27,500 bases of DNA, taken from Glandiceps talaboti (Eukaryota; Hemichordata; Enteropneusta; Spengelidae). The DNA is taken from NCBI RefSeq assembly GCF_964340395.1, contig NC_135549.1, forward strand, positions 24,197,342 through 24,224,841. Reading direction: 5' to 3'. Shown in pieces: positions 1-10,700 of the stretch. The notes beneath the pieces are model-generated. The model did no database searches and was not told the origin of the DNA. It saw only the letters and a list, made by a program, of their open reading frames with translations. Position numbers and translations under genes: made by a program. Position 1 is the first letter of the stretch, and every line of letters begins with the position of its first letter.

Positions 1-1299
1 TAAAATGTTGAAGACTCAATTATCTCTATCCCGGTTATGTAAATGTGTGCAATTTGTATGCAAATTCGCGTTTAAAGAAAGTCGGATAGATTATCAACAT
101 TGGACAGTATGCTGTCTTCATTAAAAAAACACACGCCAGTTTTGAAATGACGCAATTTGAGAGCAGCCATTGGAAACTGGTAATGGACCATAGTAAACAA
201 GCTGAACCTAGGTACTTGCCCAGCAGGTTATTAGGCAGGAAATTAAAGTAGCAAAAGAAGTACTTCCTGTGACTTTCGATCATTGTTTGCTACATGCTTT
301 CTGCATGCCAGTTTAGAAAAGGAAACACAATCTGCTATAGAGTGATATAAAATATTTAATCAGCACAACGTAGTCTTTTGAAATTGTCTTGATTCGTACA
401 CAGAGGAGATGATTCAAATCAAGACACTTCACTCCTTTTGTTTTATATTAAGTATATTTAAGAATATTCATAGACAAACTTAAGTGCTAAAACTCAGGAA
501 GATATCAACCGCAGGCATTTCATTAAAATAAATTCACAATACATTTCCAAATAATAGAAAGTATGTGGAGAAAACCATGAAGACAGAATTTGATTCAAAT
601 TCATTGCTACTTTTATGTAAAGTAAAACAGATAGCCTTGTCTCTCTATTGCATATAAGATGATCCTGTAACCTACCCCGTATTATATGACAACACAGGAG
701 TGGTACTGAATCACCAAGGACAGCATGCATCGGTATGTATTAACTAATAGAGGTCAAACTGTGATGTGACAACTCGAGTACCTACCTAGCAGCAAATAAT
801 TGCTAGAATACATTTTAAGAGAATGGGTATTTGACACAGCAAGACATCAGTAAAGACAGGTGGCATTTAGGCAGGAATGCATATATACCCATTGGACTGC
901 TGTAGCAGGCAGGCAGGCAGGCATGCCCACTGGTCTGTTTTGGCCATTGAAACGATAACGCCCAACCGGAATGGAAGCGATGCATGCAATGATTTTACAT
1001 TAAATACTCCGACAATGATGGTGACCGAATGACCGATTACCTTTGGGACTTGTGGTAGATACACTGGTCGCAGGTTGTCCTTAATTGTATGTTTAAATTT
1101 GGTCACTCTAGGTACGGTGCTGGGCGCAGTTTAGTTTATTTGGCGTGTGGTTACTTCATCCATCTTTAATTAGCAAGCTAGACCTGACAGAGTTGTTTTT
1201 TAAACTTTCCCGAACGGTTGCGCTCATTTAGCGGCAAAGTCTCAAAGTGGTGTTGGTAGTAACCTTTTTTTCTTTTCACATCACGATATATTACTACAG
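1..1299. other. Intronic sequence upstream of the first visible sulfatase exon
   Basis: No exon, RNA gene or recognised repeat is visible here. The only low-complexity element is a short run of AGGC repeats near 906-923. The stretch is AT-rich and ends in a pyrimidine-rich tract and an AG at 1298-1299, which is the acceptor of the first sulfatase exon in the window. It is therefore most simply the end of an intron of the sulfatase gene whose 5' exons lie outside the window. Short open frames here have no recognisable domain. Confidence 0.5.
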
Positions 1300-1401
1300 G
1301 AACTTATGAATAAGAGGGTGGTGGATATCGTTAAAAACCATAATGCAGACGTTCCATTATTTTTGTACTATGCACCAGTGTTAACTCACATTCCATTCCT
1401 G
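1300..1401 (+). CDS. Sulfatase gene 1, exon a (active-site His region)
   Basis: This 102-base exon encodes 34 residues, opening with ELMNKRVVDIV and ending in YYAPVLTHIPFL. The acceptor is a pyrimidine tract plus TTACTACAG at 1299; the donor GTAGGT starts at 1402. It begins and ends in phase 0. The H of THIPF aligns with the active-site His of the family (in arylsulfatase B, within SVHEPL). An alternative reading without splicing runs on to 1500 but loses the family match exactly at the donor. Confidence 0.9.
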
Positions 1402-1717
1402 GTAGGTGTATTTGCAATACTGATTATCTTTATAACATTGGGGGTCAGGGTTAGACTTGTTAACATTAAACTAAGCCAGCATATTGTAAGGAATCAGTAA
1501 TCCAATGAAAATAGTTTTACGTATATTGGATAAGTAAGTTTTAGCAATATATGTTTATAAATTAAACTGAAGGCGCAAAACAAATATTTTGAATTGAAAT
1601 AATTGGGTGATACAACAAGATGGTATGACTTGCACCCACATGTTTGCAACCCCAGTTGATTAAACCAAAGCGATTTCTTTGTTTACTAATCTTTCATGAT
1701 GATCATCATCATTGATT

Positions 1718-1749
<32 letters not shown>

Positions 1750-4700
1750 TATCATCATCATCATCATCATCTTTTAAAAAAAAATCTTTTCAATGGGACA
1801 TTTATTCGTATTTGCCCTATTTAAAGTGAAGTGTTAAAATATTTACAATTATACAGTTCAGCAAAGTACGAATCTTGTCAATGTACAAATACACTATTTA
1901 CATGTTTTCATTATTCATAACGTACGTAGCTTATAAATGGGTTCAAAACAGATGTTGTTGGAGTTACTGTGACATGTTTAAGTTAGGTAAATCAGTGCTA
2001 AAATTCTAAATGTAATTGTCCATTTGATACGCTGCAGATGGCGTTGTTGATGTTCCAAGTTGAGTTGAATATCGTTAGTTGTTCCTTAAGTTTGTAATGT
2101 TCAAATTCAATCAGAAGTCTGGTGCGAATTAGTGTTTTGAATATTTCCAGTGGGTCGATGGGTGTTACGTCGTTGGTTTTATTTCTTCTGGCAAGATGGA
2201 TCGATAGCTTCGCTGTAGATGTGATGTGGACGAATAGAAGAAGGGCATTTTTGCTGATAAAGGTGCTGTTTTTCTTCGGTGGGTTTATGAAGAACCATGA
2301 CGCTGCTGTAGTTTGATTGTCGTTGGTAAGATGTGATGAGATTGTAGTTATAAAATCCAGAAGCTGTTGAATATGAAAGCAATCCAGGAAAATGTGAGAT
2401 AGGGAATCTTGTTCTTCACAAAGTGGACAGTTTGAGTCTGGTCGTCGGAAGCCCGCGTTGTGCAGGAATGTACCAGTTGTGTATGCACCGTGCATGATAC
2501 GCCATTGTAGGTCTCCCTCTCTTTGTATTGTTGGTGGGTAATAGCAAGCTTTGAAATTGGGTTTAATGGAATCTGGTAGACTGAGGATATCTCTCCATAC
2601 GGTATCTAATCTGGTCGGTAGCTTTAATGCGTGTTGTGCCAAGATCAGGTATTTATAAATGGCACCTTTTCCCAGTTTATACAGTGCCAGGTTGAGTTCC
2701 GTTGAATGATGGAGTTCAATTGAATACTGTGTAAGAAGTCTTCTAAGTGGTTGTGAATTATTGTTTTCAGTTTGATTGGTATTACCTGGTGAATAGTTTT
2801 GATTGTAAGATTTAAGATGCGTTCGGATCTAATGTTTACAGTGTCCTTGAGGTCGTATGAGGTAAGCCAACGTTTTTCTTCTATAATGATGAGGTATTTT
2901 ATTGTTGTAATGCCTGCGTCTATGAAGTGGGTCAATGAGAATGGCGACGAACGTAATGGGTGTAGTATAAGTGGATTATAGAACAGCTGCTCGTTTAGAA
3001 TATCTGGAAAGGTTTCTGGTTCTCCTTTTCGGATCTTGTCTATTGCGTTCCAACAATGTAGCAATTCGATATAGAATTTTGGTATACGTGTTTTGTTAAG
3101 AGTTACGCCGGTTGTGAGGAATTAGTTGCTTTTTGTAGTGTAGGTTGCCAACTTTGTTGAGGAAGTAGTCCATGAATGAAAAGCATGGGTGAAGATGATC
3201 GTGGTAGAGGAATCGTTGGATGTGTCCGAGGCGTAGTGAGGCTAGGCGGGTTGAAAGGTGAGTAAGTCCTTGTCCGCCCTTGGAAAGTGGTAAACACATT
3301 GTTTCGATCGGAATGCAGTGACGACCTTGCCAGACAAAGCGTAAGAATTGAGTTTGAATATATGAAACAGTGTCTTTACTTGGAGTAGTGCAGTTAAGTC
3401 AGTTAAGTTTGGATGAGATGATCTGGTTTATGATGAGTGCTCTTTTCTGGTATGACATACATGGGGCATACGCCGACCATTTCTTAATTTTACTTTCTGT
3501 GATGTCGATTAGATCGGTCCACTTCTTTCGATTATATTGTTCGCTGTTTTCTAGGTATACACCTAGAAGTTTAAGTCCATTTGGGTTCCACTTTATTGCA
3601 AGTGGGTTGTCAATTCGTTGGCGCCAGTTCCCTACCCACAGTCCTTCAGATTTTTCATAGTTTACTTTGGCATTAGAGGCCTTTCCGTATTCGGAGAGAC
3701 AGGTTTTTAATCTGTGGAAGTCTTCATCTTTGGTTTGCAAGATTTCAACGTCATCGGCGTAGGCTGACAGATATGAAGTGTGATTTGGAATGACCGGTAT
3801 TGATAGTCCTGTGATACCGCTTGCGTTTCTTATTTTGTGTAGGAGTAGTTCGAGGGCAATTATGTAGAGATGTCCTGAGAGAGAGCATCCTTGTCTAATT
3901 CCCCGTTTAATGTTTAAAGGGGCTGTTAGTGTACTGTTGATGCGAATGAGAGATTGAATGTCTGTATGTATGACTTTGATGAAATTTGTGAAACGAGGTC
4001 AAAATCCGAATGATTCAAGTGTTTTTTGCAGGCAGCCGTGGTGGACGCAATCAAATGCCTTTTCTTGGTCAAGGGCGAGGATTCCAAGCGAGGTATTGTT
4101 TTATTTGCCAAGAGAAATGCTGTCTCGAAGTAAATGGATGTTGTCGAAGATCAGTCGGCCTGGAATGCCACAAGTTTGGTCTTTGTGTATGATTGTTGAG
4201 ATGACTGAACGGAGTCGTACTGAGAGTGTTTTTTACAAGAATTTTATAATCACTGCATAACAGGCTTATTGGTCTCCAGTTTTTAACTCTAGATCTGGTA
4301 TTGTCCCCCTTTTTGGATGCAGACTTATAATGGCTCTACGGCAAGAAAGTGGCAGTTGACCGTTTTTGAGTGCTTGGGTGAGTACAGAGTGCACGTCTTT
4401 GCCTATTAGCGACCAGAATGTTTTGTAGAATTCGTTTGGTAATCCAACTATTCCTGGGGAACGATCTGTTTAGAGTAAAGTAACTGCATGGGTGAATTCT
4501 GCAAAAGTCATTTCGCTATCCAGATACTCGCGATCTTCTCCTATTATTTGTGGTAAATTATTGAGAATTGTGTGTTGTGATGTTAGGTCGACTGGTTCGG
4601 GTGTATCTATAGTTCCTCGTAGAAATTGTAAATAATGTCACGGATTTCTTTTGGATCTTCATATCAGTGATTTATTGTCGTTACGTTTGAGGTGTACAAT

Positions 4701-7174
4701 TGGTGTAGATTTTCCTCTTTCTCTTTCAAGGGCAAACATGAATTTGCTAGAAACTTGACTGTCATTGAGAATTGTATGCCGGGCCCGGACAGCTGCTCCT
4801 CGACTTTCGTAATTGACAAGTTCAATCAGCACTTTTTTCTTTTAATTATATTCATTGATTCAAGGTGTTGTGTATCACGTTCCAGCTGAGCTATTTTCTG
4901 TTTATGTACATTGCGTTTTGATATGCAATATTGTTGAGTCAGCAATTTTATTTTCAGTTTTCCAATTTCCCACCAGGTGAGGATATCCTTATAGTTGACC
5001 TTTTCCTTTTGCCAGTTCACCCAGAAATAAGTAATGATTTCATAGTACTGTTCATGTGTTAGGATTACGGTATTGAGACACCAGAGTGGGCTTCGTTTGT
5101 TTATTTGCTTCTGTGATATTGTCACTTTTAGAAGAGAGTGGTCGGAGAAGGCGAGTGTAGAGTTCTGGATAGAGACTGTTTTGATTCGGGTTTTCATCCA
5201 CTTTTTTATATAGATCCGATCTAATCGTGCTTTCGATTCATTTTTGTGCCAAGTGTAGTTTCGATCGTTTCCATGGTAGTGACGCCAACTGTCAATAAGT
5301 TTGTATCTATTACGATGTTACTGAGGGCACGAACTGTATGGCGGTCTGAATCCGCGCAATGAAGTCTATCAAGTTTCGGCTTGAGAGTGCAGTTAAAATC
5401 GCCTCCTAGAATAATCAGATCTTCATTTAGACTTGATAATACTGTGTTAAGGCGAGCAAAGCAATGTAATCGTTCTTTGGCATTTGTATGAGCATATACG
5501 TTTATTATATTGATAACTGTATCGTTGACTTTAACATGGATGTGTAGTAGGTGGCCTGGGATAATTTCTGTTTTTTGATAATGTCTATTTTTTTGTTCGG
5601 ATGAAATAGAATTGCGACACCTCCACTGTTGTTGGTGCCATGGGATGGAAAACATTTTCCACGCCATACTAGGGGCCAGGTGGTTTCTTCATTTATGCTG
5701 GTGTGCGTTTCTTGCAAGAGGTAGAAATCTGCTTGATTGGACTGTTTCAAGTGTTTAAATATTTTGTATCGTTTCATTGAGTCGCGACATCCACGTGTAT
5801 TTAGTGTCATACACGACAGGAGCGCCATCATAAGTGCTGTATAGAGGAAGTGTGTTATCAGTTCGAAGATGCTGATGGTAGAGAGTCTTTAACATTTGTT
5901 TTTTTACCGACTGTTCTCAAGTGTGATTTTATTTTTGTTTTTGTGGCAGTTGTTAGGGGGCTGTGTTGAACGGTAATGGAATAGATTTTTTGCGAGGTCT
6001 TTGAGGTTAGGATCGAAATCAGTACATTGTTCGATGAATTTTTTGGAGTGCTTTATTTCTGTCAGGAATTCTTCTATTGACTTTGCTGATATTTCGTAGC
6101 TTGCTGACGTTTCTGATATATCTGACATGACCGATTCGTTATCGTCGATTTCATTCATTGGTGTATCTGTACTTTCTTGCATTGATTCACTGAGAGTGGA
6201 GTCTAGTGGTGAGTACGAGATACTCTGGCTATCTAATGTTTGCGAAGGTGACTGTAGCGGTGTAAGTCCGGATAGTTGGAAGGATGGTGTCGGGTCCGGA
6301 GTTGAAACTGGTGATGCGATGGAACAATTGTTGTTTACGTTTTGTTGGTTGCCATCTTGATTTGCGGTATTTGCGTTATCGTTATCTTGTATTGATTGTC
6401 CTTGTTGACAGTTTCGCTGAATATGTCCTGTTTGATTACATTTGAAACATCTCATTTCGTCGGTTGATAGATATACTATGTAGTTTTTACCTTCAAATTC
6501 AATGGTGGTTGGTCCGTTTATGTATCCACGCAGGTCGGTGTCAAGTAGGACGAACACTTGTCTACGGAAGGATTGTACATGTCTTCGTTTCTCGTCTTTG
6601 CATCCGAGCTGGATTGTTTTGATTCCACTGACGAGTTTTCCGAATCTTGACAATTCATGTTCTATAAGTTCGTTCGGAATAAAAGGTGGAACTCCAGATA
6701 CCACTATTTTCGTTGCCGGTTTTACCAGTGGTTCAACATAACTTGTGTAGCCACCTACTTGTAAGCCATTAATACAGATGGTTTCCAACCAGGTTACAGA
6801 GTTTAAATGAACGATAACTGATCCATGGGCTCTTGAAGCTGCTTTGATATTACCTGGACCGGTTACTTCGGCTATTGGTTCACACTTGATGGCATGTTTC
6901 CTGTCAGTGGTTAGACTGGCGAATAACGTAGGGAGTTGGCCTGTGGCTCGGGTGGCCATCTTGGCTTTGTTCACCCTCCACGAGCCCCTGGAATTGGATC
7001 CACGAAAATCTCTCCAATCACTATCCAAAAATTTCCTTTTCACTTTTTAGATGAGAGAAAATGTTATGTTAGGAGTTTATAGTTGACGATCATTGTCCGA
7101 TGAGCTAAGCAAGATGACGAAAATTGACGAATATACGGAGCGACTTTTTCACACATCTTTCCAATAATATGGAG

Positions 7175-7215
<41 letters not shown>

Positions 7216-7618
7216 TGAAACATTTATTAGTATTTGCCAGGAGTGCTAAACTATGTACAAAAAAGAGATGTAGCAGAATACGAATGCGTTGGCTTAGTAA
7301 AAGTAATGTTCCTGAGAAAATGAAATGAAATGAACTCAACAACGGTGACGTATACGTATATTTCTCGCGTATATATTTCTCGTTCTCGATTTAAACAAGT
7401 TACAAAGATTCAGAGGCATGGATTAACAAGTCATTTAAAAAGTGAAGTGATTCAAGTTATGTAGTGCTCAATGTCCGTATGCAAACCAAGGAAGTAGGAA
7501 TAATTATAATGTATCGTGCTACTGCCATATCACCACGACCATCACCACCACTATATCCATCATCATCATCATCGTCATCATCATCTTCACCACCATTATT
7601 ATCAACAGCAACAGCAGC

Positions 7619-7657
<39 letters not shown>

Positions 7658-7708
7658 AACAACATTATGGCCATCGATATTAACAACAACAATAGTAAAG
7701 ACAGCAGC

Positions 7709-7741
<33 letters not shown>

Positions 7742-10700
7742 ATTATCATCATCGTAATCACCTCCATCACTTTATATTTCTTCTCCAACAGGTTCCTGAC
7801 AGATTTAAGGAACTGTATATTACTACAGATGATCCAGAGCTGAGGGCTCAACGAGGTAATTCCAGGGTCTTATCTCAGCGCCAAAACACCCCGTAGACAA
7901 ACTCATTTCTCAACCAACCTTATACTGCATACTCAAACCCAATCAAGTCAAATCTTGATATTTTATCTTTATCTATCATATCTCAAAAATATAAATAATG
8001 ACAGTGTCATAGTTTACTTACCATTGTGTAACCTTAAATAGAACTGATGTCAGTGTTGTAGTTTACTTACCACTGTGTGACCTTAAATAGAACTGCAGAT
8101 AGTATTTTATTTGCCACAAACTCAAAATCATATCAATATAACAAGAGAGAAAGTAAAAAAGACAGTGGAATAAATATTACACATAAACTGATGGATGAAT
8201 ACAGAGTTTATGGCTGATGTCGGTGTTGTAGTTTACTTACCACTATGTAATCTTAAATAGAACTGATGTCAGTATTAAAGTTTACTTACCATTCTGTAAC
8301 CTTAAATAGAACTAACATCAGTGTTGTAGTTTACTTACCACTGTGTAACCTTTAAATAGAACTAACGTCAGTGTTGTAGTTTACTTACCATTGTGTAATC
8401 TTAAATAGAACTGATGCCAGTATTAAAGTTTACTTACCATTCTGTAACCTTCAATAGAACTAACGTCAGTGTTGTAGTTTACTTACCACTGTGTGAACTT
8501 AAATAGAACTGACGTCAGTGTTGTAGTTCACTTATCATTGTGTAAACTTAAATAGAACTGTTGTCAGTGTTGTAGTTTACTTACCACTGTGTGACCTTAA
8601 ATAGAACTGATGTCGGTGTTGTAGTTTACTTACCACTATGTAATCTTAAATAGAACTGATGTCAGTATTAAAGTTTACTTACCATTCTGTAACCTTAAAT
8701 AGAACTAACATCAGTGTTGTAGTTTACTTACCACTGTGTAACCTTTAAATAGAACTAACGTCAGTGTTGTAGTTTACTTACCATTGTGTAATCTTAAATA
8801 GAACTGATGTCAGTATTAAAGTTTACTTACCATTCTGTAACCTTCAATAGAACTAACGTCAGTGTTGTAGTTTACTTACCACTGTGTAAACTTAAATAGA
8901 AATGACGTCAGTGTTGTAGTTTACTTACCACTGTGTAACCTTAAATAGAACTGACGTCAGTGTTGTAGTTTACTTATCATTGTGTAAACTTAAATAGAAC
9001 TGACGTCAGTGTTGTAGTTTACTTACCATTGTGTAACCTTAAATAGAACTGACGTCAGTGTTGTAGTTCACTTATCATTGTGTAAACTTAAATAGAACTG
9101 ACGTCAGTGTTGTAGTTTACTTACCACTGTGTAACCTTAAATAGAACTGACGTCAGTGTTGTAGTTTACTTATCATTGTGTAAACTTAAATAGAACTGAC
9201 GTCAGTGTTGTAGTTTACTTACCACTGTGTAACGTTAAATAGAACTGACGTCAGTGTTGTAGTTTACTTATCATTGTGTACTCTTAAATAGAACTGACGT
9301 CAGTGTTGTAGTTTACTTATCATTGTGTAAACTTAAATAGAACTGACGTCAGTGTTGTAGTTTACTTACCACTGTGTAACCTTCAATAGAACTAACGTCA
9401 GTGTTGTAGTTTACCAACCACTGTGTAACCTTAAAAAGAACTGATGTCAGTGTTGTAGTTTGTTTACCACTGTGTAACCTTAAATAGAAGTGATGTCAGT
9501 GTTATAGTTTACTTACCACTGTGTAATCTTAAATAGAACTGATGCCAGTGTTGTAGTTTACTTACCATTGTGTAATCTTAAATAGAACTGATGTCAGTGT
9601 TGTAGTTTACTTACCGTTGTGTAATCTTAAATAGAACTGACGTCAGTGTTGTAGTTTACTTACCACTGTATAACCTTAAATAGAACTGATGTCAGTGTTA
9701 TAGTTTACTTACCATTGTGTAATCTTAAATAGAACTAACGTCAGTGTTGTAGTTTACTTACCATTGTGTAACCTTAAATAGAACTGATGTCAGTGTTGTA
9801 GTTTACTTACCACTGTATAACCTTAAATAGAACTGATGTCAGTGTTATAGTTTACTTACCACTGTATAACCTTAAATAGAACTGATGTCAGTGTTATAGT
9901 TTACTTAACATTGTGTAATCTTAATTAGAACTGATGTCAGTGTTATAGTTTACTTACCATTGTGTAATCTTAAATAGAACTAACGTCAGTGTTGTAGTTT
10001 ACTTACCATTGTGTAACCTTAAATAGAACTGATGTCAGTGTTGTAGTTTACTTACCATTGTGTAACCTTAAATAGAACTGATGTCAGTGTTGTAGTTTAC
10101 TTACCACTGTATAACCTTAAATAGAACTGATGTCAGTGTTATAATTTACTTACCATTGTGTAATCTTAAATATAACTGATGCCAGTGTTGTAAGTTACTT
10201 ACCACTGTGTAACCTTAAATAGAACTGACGTCAGTGTTGTAGTTCACTTATCATTGTGTAAACTTAAATAGAACTGTCGTCAGTGTTGTAGTTTACTTAC
10301 CACTGTGTGACCTTAAATAGAACTGATGTCGGTGTTGTAGTTTACTTACCACTATGTAACCTTAAATAGAACTGACGTCAGTGTTGTAGTTTACTTACCA
10401 TTCTGTAACCTTAAATAGAACTAACATCAGTGTTGTAGTTTACTTACCACTGTGTAACCTTTAAATAGAACTAACGTCAGTGTTGTAGTTTACTTACCAC
10501 TGTGTAAACTTAAATAGAACTGACGTCAGTGTTGTAGTTCACTTATCATTGTATAAACTTAAATAGAACTGACGTCAGTGTTGTAGTTTACTTACCACTG
10601 TGTAACCTTAAATAGAACTGACGTCAGTGTTGTAGTTTACTTATCATTGTGTAAACTTAAATAGAACTGACGTCAGTGTTGTAGTTTACTTACCACTGTG

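Larger units (their letters stand above)
1772..7174 (-). mobile_element. Near full-length non-LTR retrotransposon, Tx1-like (L1 superfamily)
   Basis: A two-ORF LINE lies antisense in the first visible intron of sulfatase gene 1. In its own direction it has a short 5' UTR (about 7174-7044), ORF1 with a CCHC zinc knuckle (7043-5904), a gap of about 70 bases, ORF2 with an apurinic-type endonuclease, reverse transcriptase and C-terminal zinc finger (5831-1998), and a 3' UTR of about 220 bases. The RT signature DQEKAFD, the endonuclease motifs and the ORF1 pattern VSGVPPFIPNELIEHELSRF fit the Tx1 clade as I know it. The element is bounded on both sides by (TCA)n, with no poly(A) tail. ORF2 is broken by several frameshifts and stops, so this copy is not autonomous. 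Clade assignment is by motif recognition only. Confidence 0.88.

Noticed and set aside
1306-1500. Transmembrane-like small protein from the unspliced frame
   Set aside because: The hydrophobic tail after residue 32 is intron sequence beyond the GTAGGT donor; the first part is sulfatase.
2122-4260. Several + strand open frames inside the LINE
   Set aside because: They are shadows of the - strand ORF2, which carries the recognisable endonuclease and RT motifs.
6127-7050. + strand open frames opposite LINE ORF1
   Set aside because: They are antisense shadows of the zinc-knuckle protein and have no domain of their own.
7464-7851. Open frames encoding poly-Thr or poly-Leu on both strands
   Set aside because: They are translations of (CAA)n and (TCA)n microsatellites; the + strand sulfatase exon b uses only 7792-7855.
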